A stretch of DNA of 64,000 nt from Bosea sp. RAC05 (GCF_001713455.1 NZ_CP016464.1:2218001-2282000), one strand, 5' to 3'; shown: positions 35,901 through 44,027, counted from the stretch's first letter. Numbers and translations are program-made. The notes: generated by a model from the sequence alone, not told the origin.

Positions 35901-36064
35901 CGCTCGGCATCGTCGTCGTCGGCGGGCTGATGATCAGCCAGGTGTTGACGCTGTTCATCACGCCGGTGCTGTTCATCTACATGGACCGGATAGAGCGGCT
36001 GCTCACGCGCCAGCAGCCGGCGATCTCGCGAGCGACCGATCCTCATCCCGCTCCGGCCGAGTAA
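32939..36064 (+). CDS. RND multidrug efflux permease (MdtB/MdtC-like)
   Basis: A 1041-residue inner-membrane pump of the HAE1 family. First helix SAFCIRHPVATILMSASLVMAGLFAWRFLPVAALPRAEFPVV, porter domains with PGASPDTMATSVATPL, the TM4 proton-relay pair in GLVVDDAIVMLENIVRHMEED, and the second-half counterpart IGIVKKNAIMMIDVALVLKREG. The VVDDAIVMLENI..H form and the NLRR-like loop before TM2 resemble MdtB/MdtC rather than AcrB. Complete length. Substrates cannot be read. Its last 62 bases overlap the convergent DUF4166 gene. Confidence 0.93.
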   Translation: MSLSAFCIRHPVATILMSASLVMAGLFAWRFLPVAALPRAEFPVVNVSAQLPGASPDTMATSVATPLIKQFATIAGIDSIATTNSQGSTSIAIQFVLNRNIDAAAADVQAAIARAQKQLPLEMTTPPSYRKVNPADAPIILLALKSDLIPLSQLDAFAQQVISPALSTVDGVAQVQIYGSQKYAVRIQIDPVALAARGIGVDELQSAITATNANTPVGTLQSTNQQLTIQARTQLANAGQFANVIVANRNGRPVRLGDVAKVIDSVENLQTASTYDGIPAVVLAVQRQPDANTVAVVDKVKAMLPAFEEQLPAAASLSLLNDRSQSIRQAVEDVQFTLLLTIALVVMVIFLFLRRLAATFIPAVAVPISIVGTLAAMYAFGFSIDNISLLGLTLSVGLVVDDAIVMLENIVRHMEEDGLSAFDAALKGSSEIGFTIVSISLSLVAVFIPVLLMGGVIGRIFNEFAVVVTVSILASAFVSLTLTPMLCARLLSHHGPAQEENAFGRALERGFSALLAGYDRALVLCLRIKPVILLTFFATLAATIWLLQTTPKGFFPQEDIGQLQVSTEARQDISFTAMKQAQDEVARVFRASPHVAHVASTVGGSSGSAGALNAGRLFVELKPQGQRPALQTVLADLRRDLSRVAGINVFMTPVQNLNIGARAAKSQYQLVVQGLDQALMNDWAVRLADAMGRDRASFADVTTDLQNNALEATLVVDRDKANQLKIGADVLRSTLYSGFGVRQVSTIYTAGDSYQVVVEFDPKGGWTPDRLDQIRVRAGNGTLVPLGAFAHVERRAGQLTVNQLGQLPAVTIAYNLPAGVALGDSVKRIEALKAEIGLPASLSTTLAGTAKTFQDSLANQGLLIAGAILTIYIVLGILYESFIHPLTILTGLPSAAIGALGALRLFDLDLSVIAIIGLLMLIGIVKKNAIMMIDVALVLKREGQSAQEAIHQACVMRFRPILMTTLAALMGTLPIALGAGASAELRQPLGIVVVGGLMISQVLTLFITPVLFIYMDRIERLLTRQQPAISRATDPHPAPAE

Positions 36065-37736
36065 CCGCACCACCGGCCGGCGCGAGCCAGCCCCGATAAT
36101 GCGTCACCAGCCCGACGAAAGGCAGCGTCAGCCTGATGTCGAAGCGAAAGCGGCCCTGGTCGTCGGCATGCTCACGCGCTTCCGCGCGGGGCAGCAGCAG
36201 GCGCGGAAGCGGGATGCCCAGGCAGCGGGCGCCCGAGACGGCCAGCGCGAGCCCGTCCGCGCTCGCCGCGACGTCGAGCCCGAACCGCATCGGCCCGAAC
36301 GCTTCCTCGAGCCGGCCGCGACCGTCCACCGACAGGCGCGAGCTGAAGCGTGACCCGCCGAAATTCCGCGTCCAGACCTCCGCCTCGCCCTCGGCATCGG
36401 TAACGCGGTCGACGGTCACGGTGACAGGGAGGTCCCGTGCGGCTGACGGCAGGCCAATCAGCCATCGCAGCAATCGAGCGAGGGGATGCGATCCGGCCTC
36501 GATGCAGGCACGGCCGTGCCAAACCGGCGGCCCCTCTGGAGCGTGGAATGTCGTCAGTGGGGCAGGGAGCGCCGCGAACGCCGCCTCGCCGAGGGCCTGA
36601 CGGACGATGGACTGGCCAAGCACCGCCTCCTCCCGGCGCGTCGTGATCGCATAGGGGGCCGTCTCGGCTTCGATCTCCGCCAGCGTCAGCACCCCGATGG
36701 CAGGCCGGGCACCGGGTGTCAGTCGGCCGTTGAGCAAGGCCCGAAGTGCGGCGGCTGCGGGCAGCGTCGGCACATGCGGGCCGTCGCCATGCTCGGCCAG
36801 CAGCGACCAGCACGAACGCCGCAACCGACCCTCGGCATCGAGCCCCCTGACGGCGACCAGCATGCCGCCGCGATCCGAGGTCGGCAGGCGCGTGATGCGT
36901 CGGGCTGCCAGAAGGGCAGGGATCAGCGCATCGAGGCTGCCGATGGCCCCATGACGGCGCAGCCAGGCCAGGCTCATGATGCCCCACTGCTCGACCGGGG
37001 ACTCGAGTCCGGCCCGGAAGGCGACCCGGGATTGGACGTTCAGGCTTGGTCCAAGCCATTGCGCGTCAACCGTTTCCACGGCCGCGACGCGGCGTCGGCT
37101 AAGACCGGGGATGGCGATGCGCCGGCTGTCCAGCCAGCCATCCGTGGCCTGAAGCGCGCCCTCGCGCCAGATCGGGATCGGTCGGCCGGCATAGGACAGG
37201 ATCGCGGCGATGACAGCCTCGCCGACCTCGCTGCGTCCGCCCGGCGTGATGGCGATGTCGAGGGTGTCGATGCGCTGCCAGCCCGTCGTGAGGGCGGCCA
37301 CGGCGGCCGTCGACAGCGCCGGCGTCGAACTCGCGCCAGCCAGGGCTACCAGACCGCGCTCTCGCGCCAGCCCGTCCAGCGCGGCGCCATAGCCGAGGAT
37401 GTAGTCGCGCGCATCCGCGAGATCGACGACATGGGCACCCGCCGACAGGGCTGCAAGCGGAACCTCGTATCCGGCGCCCTGAAACGGCCCGGAGGCGTCG
37501 ATCACCAGCCAGGGCGCCAGTCTCGCGATGTCTCTGGACGGCTCGCGGCGATGGTCGAAACCCAGCCCGGAGATCGTCGTCCCGGAAATGGGTGTGATCG
37601 CGCTTGCCAGCGCGCGGGCCTTGCCATCGTCGCGTGAGGTGACGAGCAGGTCCAGTCCTGGGATCGCGGCGAGATGGCGCGCGAGCCTTCGGCCGAACAC
37701 ACCGGTTCCACCGATCAGCAGGACGCGCCGCATCAT
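36003..37736 (-). CDS. Saccharopine-dehydrogenase-like protein with DUF4166 domain
   Basis: A 577-residue two-domain protein. The N-terminus is a Rossmann fold (RRVLLIGGTGVFGRRLARHLAAIPGLDLLVTSRDDGKARAL), continuing as a saccharopine dehydrogenase NADP-binding domain to about residue 350 (VVDLADARDYI, GASSTPALSTAAVAAL). The last ~200 residues (FGGSRFSSRLSVDGRGRLEEAFGPMRFGLDV... HYRGWLAP) form a DUF4166-type domain. Substrate unknown. Its ATG overlaps the stop of the DCC gene (ATGA), so the two are coupled. The 3' end overlaps the 3' end of the RND permease gene by 62 bases on the other strand. Confidence 0.82.
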   Translation of the reverse strand: MMRRVLLIGGTGVFGRRLARHLAAIPGLDLLVTSRDDGKARALASAITPISGTTISGLGFDHRREPSRDIARLAPWLVIDASGPFQGAGYEVPLAALSAGAHVVDLADARDYILGYGAALDGLARERGLVALAGASSTPALSTAAVAALTTGWQRIDTLDIAITPGGRSEVGEAVIAAILSYAGRPIPIWREGALQATDGWLDSRRIAIPGLSRRRVAAVETVDAQWLGPSLNVQSRVAFRAGLESPVEQWGIMSLAWLRRHGAIGSLDALIPALLAARRITRLPTSDRGGMLVAVRGLDAEGRLRRSCWSLLAEHGDGPHVPTLPAAAALRALLNGRLTPGARPAIGVLTLAEIEAETAPYAITTRREEAVLGQSIVRQALGEAAFAALPAPLTTFHAPEGPPVWHGRACIEAGSHPLARLLRWLIGLPSAARDLPVTVTVDRVTDAEGEAEVWTRNFGGSRFSSRLSVDGRGRLEEAFGPMRFGLDVAASADGLALAVSGARCLGIPLPRLLLPRAEAREHADDQGRFRFDIRLTLPFVGLVTHYRGWLAPAGGAVTRPERDEDRSLARSPAAGA

Positions 37737-38149
37737 GTCCCGTCGGGCAGGCTGAAGCGGTGACGCTGGGTGGGATCGGGTCTCTCGCAGGCGGTCTTCT
37801 GGCCGAACAGGCGGTAGCGGTTGCGGGCGACGCGGTCGTAGAGCCAGTCCCGCATCGCGCGCGGCAGCACGGAGCCGATCCGCAGCAGCCGCGCCGGCCC
37901 ACGGAGATGGCGCAGCAGCGCCAGCACGCCATCGGATTTCGCCAGCGCCTCGCCGCCCTCGATGAACAGGAAACTCTCGGGCTCGTCCGGGTCGATGCCA
38001 TGGGCCTGCGCCAGCGCGCGGCCCTCGCGCGACTGGATCGCGACGAAGCGGATCGCAGGCTCGCGCTCATGGCGCAGCGTGTAGTGCACGGCGCCGGAAC
38101 ACAGCACGCAGACGCCGTCATAAAGCCAGATCGGGCCAGACGGACCCAT
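37733..38149 (-). CDS. DCC-family thiol-disulfide oxidoreductase (DUF393)
   Basis: A 138-residue protein with the YDGVCVLCSGAVHYTLRHE start that defines the DCC family (DGxCxxC, thioredoxin-like). Then FVAIQSREGRALAQAHGIDPDEPESFLFIEGGEALAKSDGVLALLRHL and a C-terminal LYDRVARNRYRLFGQK segment, all standard. Role in vivo is not established. I chose ATG 38149, which lies 2 bases after the acyl-CoA dehydrogenase stop; the longer frame upstream runs antisense-like through that gene. Confidence 0.9.
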   Translation of the reverse strand: MGPSGPIWLYDGVCVLCSGAVHYTLRHEREPAIRFVAIQSREGRALAQAHGIDPDEPESFLFIEGGEALAKSDGVLALLRHLRGPARLLRIGSVLPRAMRDWLYDRVARNRYRLFGQKTACERPDPTQRHRFSLPDGT

Positions 38150-38151
38150 CG

Positions 38152-39423
38152 CTAGGCGTTGGGCTTGCTGTAGGGCGCCCGCACCCCCTGCTCGGCGAAT
38201 GTGCTCCGGTTGCTCTGCTGGTGCTTCTTGACCTCGGCGCGGGCCACCGTGCGCAGATGCACCTCGTCGGGCCCGTCGATGAAGCGCAGGGCCCGGCCCC
38301 AGGAGTAGATGAAGGCCAGCGGGGTGTCGTTGGAGAGCCCCGCGGCGCCGAAAACCTGCATTGCCCGGTCGGCGATCTTCGTCTGCAGCCGCGTCGCCAC
38401 CACCTTGATTGCCGAGACCTCGGTGCGGGCGGCCTTGTTGCCGTGGGTATCCATCATCCAGGCGGCGCGCAGGCAGAGCAGCCGCGCCTGGTCGATCTCC
38501 ATGCGCCCCTCGGCGATCCAGTCCTGCACATTGGCGTAGTCGGAAAGGGTGCGGCCGAAGGCCTTGCGCTGCAAAGCCCGCTCCACCATCAGTTCGAGCG
38601 CCACCTCGCACTGCCCGATCGAGCGCATGCAGTGGTGGATGCGCCCGGGCCCCAGCCGGGCCTGCGCCAGCGCGAAGCCCGCGCCTTCCTCGCCGAGCAG
38701 GTTGGTGGCGGGCACGCGTACGGCGTCGAAATCGGTCTCGGTATGCCCCTCCGGCGAATGGTGGTTGAGCAGCGGCAGGTTGCGCATCACGCTGACGCCC
38801 GGAGCATCCATCGGCACGATGATCATCGAGTGGCGCTTGTGCGGGTCGGCATCCTCGGCGAGGTCCGACAGCCCCATCACGATGCAGAACTTGACGTTGG
38901 GATGCAGCGCCCCGGTGGTCCACCATTTGCGGCCGGTGACGATGTAGTCGTCGCCGTCGCGGATGATCGTGGTCTGCAGGTTCGTCGGGTCGGAGGAAGC
39001 GACGCCCGGCTCGGTGATGCCGACGCAGGAGCGAATCTCGCCGTTCATGAGGGGAACCAGCCAGCGCGCCCGCTGCTCCGGCGTCGCGAAGAGATGCAGG
39101 ATCTCCATGTTGCCGGTGTCGGGGGCGTTGCAGTTGAACACCTCCGACGACCAGTAGATCCGCCCCATGATCTCCGCGAGCGGCGCATATTCGAGATTGG
39201 AGAGCCGCGTGCCCGGCTCGTCGGGCCTCAGCGCCGGCAGGAACAGGTTCCACAGCCCCTCCGCCTTGGCCCGCGCCTTCAGCCCGTCGATCAGCGCGAT
39301 GGGATAGCGCCCGGCCTCGACCTCCTCGCGCCAGCGCGCATCGGCGGGCTGGACATGGGCGTCCATGAACGCCTGCAGCCGCGTGCGCAGTTCCTCGACC
39401 CGGGCGGAATAGGCGAAATCCAT
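38152..39423 (-). CDS. Acyl-CoA dehydrogenase, ACAD10/11-like
   Basis: A 423-residue FAD acyl-CoA dehydrogenase: FLPALRPDEPGTRLSNLEYAPLAEIMGR, CVGITEPGVASSDPTNLQTTIIRDGDDYIVTGRKWWTTGA, GRIHHCMRSIGQCEVALELMVERALQRKAFG and QVFGAAGLSNDTPLAFIYSWGRALRFIDGPDEVHLRTVAR. Sequence style and the adjacent APH-type kinase gene match the ACAD10/11 (LvaC) group, which acts on 4-phosphoacyl-CoA in 4-hydroxy acid catabolism. Starts 11 bases after the kinase gene. General FadE-type function is the alternative. Confidence 0.85.
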   Translation of the reverse strand: MDFAYSARVEELRTRLQAFMDAHVQPADARWREEVEAGRYPIALIDGLKARAKAEGLWNLFLPALRPDEPGTRLSNLEYAPLAEIMGRIYWSSEVFNCNAPDTGNMEILHLFATPEQRARWLVPLMNGEIRSCVGITEPGVASSDPTNLQTTIIRDGDDYIVTGRKWWTTGALHPNVKFCIVMGLSDLAEDADPHKRHSMIIVPMDAPGVSVMRNLPLLNHHSPEGHTETDFDAVRVPATNLLGEEGAGFALAQARLGPGRIHHCMRSIGQCEVALELMVERALQRKAFGRTLSDYANVQDWIAEGRMEIDQARLLCLRAAWMMDTHGNKAARTEVSAIKVVATRLQTKIADRAMQVFGAAGLSNDTPLAFIYSWGRALRFIDGPDEVHLRTVARAEVKKHQQSNRSTFAEQGVRAPYSKPNA

Positions 39424-39434
39424 GGTGTCGTCCC

Positions 39435-40475
39435 TCAGTCGCGGCCGTCGATCACGGCCTCTGCGCGCAGCGCGAAACTCTCCGCCATCTCGCCGACCGC
39501 CACCGCATTCTCGGCGGCAGCATTGCCGGCCTTCGCCCGCGCCGCGATGCCGTCGAGGATCACCGCGAAGCGCAGCAGCGAGAAGGCGAGGTGGAAGCGG
39601 CCCGGCCCTTCGGCCCGGCCGGCCGCGGCGCAGTAGCGGTCGAGATAGGCGGCTTGTGTCGGAATGCCTAGCGCCTGCCGGTCGAGCCCGACGATGCCGG
39701 CATACATGGCGGGCGTCGAATGCCAGGGCAGGCAGGAAAAGGCGACGTCCGAGAGCGGGTGCCCGAGCGTCGAGAGCTCCCAGTCGAGCACGGCGATCAC
39801 CTCCGGCCGCTCAGGCGCGAACATCAGGTTGCCGAGCCGGAAGTCGCCATGGACGATGGTCGTCTCCGGCGTCTCGTCGAGATGCTCGCTCAGCCAGGCG
39901 AAGACGCGGTCGACCGCGGGGATATCGCGCGTCTTCGTCTCCTGCCACTGCCGGCTCCAGCGGGCGATCTGGCGGGCGTAGTAATTGCCGGGCTTGCCGT
40001 AATCGGCCAGCCCCGCCGCCTGCCAGTCGAAGCCGTGCAGCGCGGCCAGCGTCTCCGCCATCGCGAAATACATCGCCGCGCGGTCGTCAGGCGTCACGCC
40101 GGGCAGGGCGGTGTCGTGGAAGACGCGCCCCTCCAGCCGCTCCATCAGGTAGAAGGGCGTGCCGACAACGCCCTCGTCCGCCTCGAACAGCAATACGGGC
40201 GGCACCGGCACGGCCGATCCCGCCAGCGCCTTGAGAATCCGATATTCGCGATCGACCGCATGGGCCGAGGGCAGCAGCGGCCCCGGCGGCTTTTTGCGCA
40301 GGACGAGCCGCGTGCCGGCGTCCGGATAGGACAGGAAGAAGGTCGGGTTGGACTGGCCGCCGCTGATCCGCTCCAGAGTCATCGGCCCCGCGGCCCGCCC
40401 GGGCAGGGCCGCGCGCAGATAGGCATCGAGGCGGGCGGCGTCGAATTCCAGCGGGGCAGGGGCGGGCGCAGGCAT
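39435..40475 (-). CDS. APH-family kinase, ACAD10/11 N-domain (LvaA-like)
   Basis: A 346-residue aminoglycoside-phosphotransferase-fold kinase. Catalytic loop TTIVHGDFRLGNLMF and metal-binding VIAVLDWELSTLGHPLSDVA are intact, and the ATP-binding GGQSNPTFFL..YPDAGTRLVLRKKPPGPLLPSAHAVDREYRIL is typical of the ACAD10/11 kinase domain, not of antibiotic kinases. In Pseudomonas LvaA phosphorylates 4-hydroxyvaleryl-CoA; human ACAD11 is a fusion of this kinase with the dehydrogenase encoded next here. Start may be ATG 40475, 40484 or 40487; the frame is open upstream into a neighbour. Confidence 0.85.
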   Translation of the reverse strand: MPAPAPAPLEFDAARLDAYLRAALPGRAAGPMTLERISGGQSNPTFFLSYPDAGTRLVLRKKPPGPLLPSAHAVDREYRILKALAGSAVPVPPVLLFEADEGVVGTPFYLMERLEGRVFHDTALPGVTPDDRAAMYFAMAETLAALHGFDWQAAGLADYGKPGNYYARQIARWSRQWQETKTRDIPAVDRVFAWLSEHLDETPETTIVHGDFRLGNLMFAPERPEVIAVLDWELSTLGHPLSDVAFSCLPWHSTPAMYAGIVGLDRQALGIPTQAAYLDRYCAAAGRAEGPGRFHLAFSLLRFAVILDGIAARAKAGNAAAENAVAVGEMAESFALRAEAVIDGRD

Positions 40476-40524
40476 GGGCGGCATCATCGGCAGGGGGAGG
40501 GACGGGGTCAACGCGACGGACGGG

Positions 40525-41925
40525 TCACGATGTCGCGCCGCCTTTGATCCTGACCACCGAGACCGAGCAGCGCGCCTCGGCCACGACCTTGGTCGAGACG
40601 CTGCCGAGATGGCGCCGCACCGCCGAGGAGCTGCGGGCGCCGAGCACGATATGGTCGATGTCGTTGTGCTCGGCATAGCCGAGGATCGCATCGGCGGCGC
40701 TGACCGCCTCGATCACGTGATAGCTCACCCGGTCCTCGCGCAGATGCAGCGGCCGGGCCCAGTCCTTCAGCGCGACGAGCCGCCCGATATAGGCCGAGCG
40801 GCCCTGCGCATCGAGGCCCTGATCGTCGCGCAACAGCTCGGTGCGCAGGATGCTCAGGCAGGCGAGCCAGGAATCCTCCCGCGCGTCCAGAAGGCGGCGC
40901 GTCTCCGCCAGGATCGCCTGCGCCAGCTCGTCATGGGCGCCCGAGAGATCGACCGCCGCCAGCACGATCGCGGGGCCGGCCTCGCGGCGTGCACGCGTCG
41001 GCGGCCCCAGCACCTCGCTCTCCTCGCGCTTCTGGAAGCGCGCCAGCAGGCGCTGCCCGAGACTGGGTGGGGCTGACGGCTTGCGATGGCGGGCGACGAC
41101 GACCTGGTCGGGATGGCGCAGGTCGAAGGCCACCTTGGCGGCCTCGGCATAACGCCGGCTGCGGTCGACCTCGAGGCAGCGCAGCACGATCTCCTCGAGC
41201 CAGGCCGGTATCTCCGGCCGCAGCGCGCGTGGCGGGCGCGGCGCGTGATAGAGCCGCCGCTTCATGCCGGGCAGCGTAGCCGGCCGGCCGAAGGGCTCCT
41301 CGCCCGTCGCCATCTGGTAGAGCAGGCAGCCCAGGGCGAAGATGTCGCTCGCCGGGTCGGAGCGGTCGCCCAGCACCTGCTCCGGCGCCATATAGGCCGC
41401 CGTCCCCATCGGGGCGGAGCTCTCCTCGCCGAGCAGATCCGGCAGCTCGGCATGGCGCGACAGGCCGAAATCGAGCAGCACGGCGCCATTCGGCGTGATC
41501 ATCACGTTCTCGGGCTTGAGATCGAGATGCACCACCTTCTGCCGATGCAGATCCGCCAGGGCGATGGCGATCGCGCTGCCGATGCGCACCACCTCGGCGA
41601 TCGGCAGCGGCGCCTTGCCCATGGTCTCCGCCAGCCGCTCGCCCGCGACGAAAGCCATCGCGATGTAGGGGATGGCAGCGAGGTCGCCGGCGCCCGCGAA
41701 GGCCGGCACATGCGGCCCGGAGAGCCGCTTGTGGACCATCACCTCCGTCTCGTAGCCGACGATGGTCGAGACGTCGGCGCCGGGGTCGAGGATCGGGATC
41801 TTCATCACCAGAGGCACGGCGTGCCCTGGATGGCTCGCCCGCCAGAGCGTCGCCATGCCGCCCGAGGGCAGCCGCTCCGTCAGGGTGAAGCCGTCGATGA
41901 CCGAGCCGATGCGGGGCATCTCCAT
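40525..41925 (-). CDS. Ser/Thr protein kinase fused to a UspA domain
   Basis: About 466 residues. Kinase domain at residues ~1-270: FTLTERLPSGGMATLWRA (Gly loop), MKIPIL (Lys), HLDLKPENVMI (catalytic Asp), LLDFGLSRHA (DFG), MAPEQVL (APE) and DIFALGCLLYQMATGEEPF. After a linker, residues ~310-466 form a universal-stress-protein domain (IVLAAVDLSGAHDELAQAIL... ending DIDHIVLGARSSSAVRRHLGSVSTKVVAEARCSVSVVRIKG), with the G..SS..RR..LGS...V ATP-type motif. I prefer ATG 41925 because AAGGGA lies just before it; ATG 41940 is also in frame. It follows the metallophosphoesterase gene closely and precedes the APH-type kinase gene. Confidence 0.88.
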   Translation of the reverse strand: MEMPRIGSVIDGFTLTERLPSGGMATLWRASHPGHAVPLVMKIPILDPGADVSTIVGYETEVMVHKRLSGPHVPAFAGAGDLAAIPYIAMAFVAGERLAETMGKAPLPIAEVVRIGSAIAIALADLHRQKVVHLDLKPENVMITPNGAVLLDFGLSRHAELPDLLGEESSAPMGTAAYMAPEQVLGDRSDPASDIFALGCLLYQMATGEEPFGRPATLPGMKRRLYHAPRPPRALRPEIPAWLEEIVLRCLEVDRSRRYAEAAKVAFDLRHPDQVVVARHRKPSAPPSLGQRLLARFQKREESEVLGPPTRARREAGPAIVLAAVDLSGAHDELAQAILAETRRLLDAREDSWLACLSILRTELLRDDQGLDAQGRSAYIGRLVALKDWARPLHLREDRVSYHVIEAVSAADAILGYAEHNDIDHIVLGARSSSAVRRHLGSVSTKVVAEARCSVSVVRIKGGATS

Positions 41926-41941
41926 GGCGGTTCCCTTCATC

Positions 41942-42682
41942 CTAGCGGCCGACCTGCAGCCGCAGGCCGAGCCAGTCCGGCAGGCCGGCAGCGGCGATCT
42001 TGCGGGCGGTCTCCTGCGTGTCATAGGGCACGCGGACCATCGTCACCTCGCGCCGGTCGGTATCGAGAAGCGCAAGGCAGGCGGCGGGATTGCCGTCGCG
42101 CGGCTGGCCGACGGCACCGACCACAACGACATGGCGGCGGATCGCGGACAGCGGCGCGGCGACCTGCGCCAGCGGCGTGAAGCGCACCGGCTCGCGCCCC
42201 GGCAGCGCGTAGTAGATCGCCGGCACATGGGTATGGCCGCAGAGCACCAGCGGGGCGGCCGTCGCCGCCAGGCAGTCGCGCGCCGCCTTCTCATGGCGCA
42301 GATAGGGCCACTTCGCTGGCGTCGCGGCGCTGGCATGGACCAGCAGCAGGCCCGGCAGCTCCGCCGTCAGCGGCAGGCGCGACAGGAAGGCGAGATGGGC
42401 GGGCGAGAGCTGCGCGCGTGTCCAGACGATCGCGTCATGGGCATGCGGCGTCATCCCGCTTGGGCCCTGGACCGTGGCCTCGTCATGATTGCCCAGAACA
42501 CAGAGCGCCCCGTCCGCGACCAGCCGCTCGGTCGTCTCGACTGCGAAGGCGGGATCGGGCCCGTAACCGACGATGTCGCCGAGCAGCACGATGCGGTCGG
42601 GCGCCAGCCGTACGACCTCGGCGAGGACCGCCTCGGTCGCCTCGCGGTTGGCGTGCAGATCCGTGAGGACGGCGATGCGCAT
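41942..42682 (-). CDS. Metallophosphoesterase (YfcE/DUF2851-type calcineurin-like)
   Basis: A 246-residue calcineurin-like phosphoesterase with all metal motifs: VLTDLHANREA (D-x-H), VLLGDIVGYGPDP (GDxxxxG), VLGNHDEA (GNHD), LVHAS and CGHTHVPAIY (GHTH). The catalytic set is complete. It starts MRIAVLTDLH and the kinase-UspA gene follows within 20 bases, so it may be a phosphatase partner of that kinase, but small-molecule phosphodiesters are equally possible. Confidence 0.88.
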   Translation of the reverse strand: MRIAVLTDLHANREATEAVLAEVVRLAPDRIVLLGDIVGYGPDPAFAVETTERLVADGALCVLGNHDEATVQGPSGMTPHAHDAIVWTRAQLSPAHLAFLSRLPLTAELPGLLLVHASAATPAKWPYLRHEKAARDCLAATAAPLVLCGHTHVPAIYYALPGREPVRFTPLAQVAAPLSAIRRHVVVVGAVGQPRDGNPAACLALLDTDRREVTMVRVPYDTQETARKIAAAGLPDWLGLRLQVGR

Positions 42683-42788
42683 GGGCGGCAGGACCGCGGG
42701 GATCGGGCCTCCGCTGTGCCACCCTCACGCGCCGGGCGCCATTGGCCTTTCGGCGCGGCCGCGTCAGGCGGCGGGCCGCAGCCGCTTC

Positions 42789-44027
42789 TTAAGCCGCGTC
42801 GAGACCGTAGAGCGAATGCAGCGTGCGCACCGCGAGTTCGGTATAGGCGGCGTCGATCAGCACCGAGAACTTGATCTCGGAGGTGGTGATGGCGCGGATG
42901 TTGATGCCCTTTTCCGACAGGGCCCGGAAGGCGCGCGCCGCCACGCCGGCATGGCTGCGCATTCCGACACCGATCGCCGAGACCTTGACCACGTCGGTCG
43001 CGCCCTGCAGCGCCTGGTAGTGGATCTGCCCGTGCAGGCTCTCCAGCAGCGTCTTGGCGCGCTCGTAATCGGCGGTGGGTACGGTGAAGGTGATGTCGGT
43101 CGTCGCCTGGTCGTCGGAGACGACCTGGATGATCATGTCGACATTGATGTTGGCGTCCGCCAGCGGGCCGAAGATCGCGGCGGCGATGCCCGGCTTGTCG
43201 GCCACGCGCCGGAGCGTGATCTGGGCTTCATCGCGCGAGAACGCGATGCCGGTGACGATCTGCTGTTCCACGATGTCGTCCTCGTCGCAGATGAGGGTGC
43301 CTGGATTGGGATTGGTGGGGTCGTCGAAGGAGGAGCGCACATAGGTCGGCACGCGATGCACCATCGCGATCTCGACCGAGCGCACCTGCAGCACCTTGGA
43401 GCCGAGCGAGGCCATCTCCAGCATCTCCTCGAAGGAGACCCTGTCCATGCGCCGCGCCTTGGGCACGACGCGCGGGTCGGTGGTGTAGACGCCGTCGACA
43501 TCGGTGTAGATGTCGCAGCGGTCCGCCTTCAGCCCCGCCGCGATCGCCACCGCCGAAGTGTCCGAGCCGCCGCGCCCGAGCGTGACGATGCGGTTGCTGC
43601 CGGCATGGACGCCCTGGAAGCCCGAGCACACCGCGATCTCGCGGTTGCGGCCGAAGCCGGCGAGAATGCCGGCCCCGTCGACGCTCTCGATGCGCGAAGA
43701 ACCATGCGCGTCGGACCCGAAGATCGGGATCTGCCAGCCCTGCCAGGAGCGGGCCGGCATCCCCATCTCCTGCAGCACGAGCGCCATCAGGCCGGAGGTG
43801 ACCTGCTCGCCCGAGGCCACGACGACGTCATATTCGGCGCGGTCGTAGAGCGGCGCGGCCTCCTTGCACCAGCCGACCAGCTCGTTGGTCTTGCCCGACA
43901 TCGCCGAGACGACGACCGCGACCTCGTGGCCGGCGTCGAATTCCCGTTTGACGTGCCGGGCCGCGTTCTTGATGCGCTCGACGGTTGCGACGGACGTACC
44001 GCCGAATTTCATCACCAGACGGGCCAT
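42789..44027 (-). CDS. lysC: Aspartate kinase
   Basis: A 412-residue monofunctional aspartokinase that makes aspartyl phosphate, the entry to lysine, threonine and methionine synthesis. N-terminal MARLVMKFGGTSVATVERI, then VVVSAMSGKTNELV, GRGGSDTSAVAIAAGLKADRCDIYTDVDGVYTTDPR and the Arg-rich KARRMDRVSFEEMLEMASLGSKVLQ. Two ACT domains follow (VTGIAFSRDEAQITLRRVADKPGIAAAIFGPLA and VSAIGVGMRSHAGVAARAFRALSEKGINIRAITTSEIK), which bind the feedback inhibitors. Divergent from ubiG, as in many alphaproteobacteria. Confidence 0.96.
   Translation of the reverse strand: MARLVMKFGGTSVATVERIKNAARHVKREFDAGHEVAVVVSAMSGKTNELVGWCKEAAPLYDRAEYDVVVASGEQVTSGLMALVLQEMGMPARSWQGWQIPIFGSDAHGSSRIESVDGAGILAGFGRNREIAVCSGFQGVHAGSNRIVTLGRGGSDTSAVAIAAGLKADRCDIYTDVDGVYTTDPRVVPKARRMDRVSFEEMLEMASLGSKVLQVRSVEIAMVHRVPTYVRSSFDDPTNPNPGTLICDEDDIVEQQIVTGIAFSRDEAQITLRRVADKPGIAAAIFGPLADANINVDMIIQVVSDDQATTDITFTVPTADYERAKTLLESLHGQIHYQALQGATDVVKVSAIGVGMRSHAGVAARAFRALSEKGINIRAITTSEIKFSVLIDAAYTELAVRTLHSLYGLDAA

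Noticed and set aside
32711..36073. 1120-codon open frame on the minus strand opposite the RND pump
   Set aside because: It is the antisense of a clearly coding RND permease; its product is Arg/Asp/Gln-rich with no recognisable domain, a common artefact of high-GC codon bias.
39435..40475. Aminoglycoside resistance kinase
   Set aside because: The kinase fold is present but the motifs and the adjacent acyl-CoA dehydrogenase point to the ACAD10/11 type.
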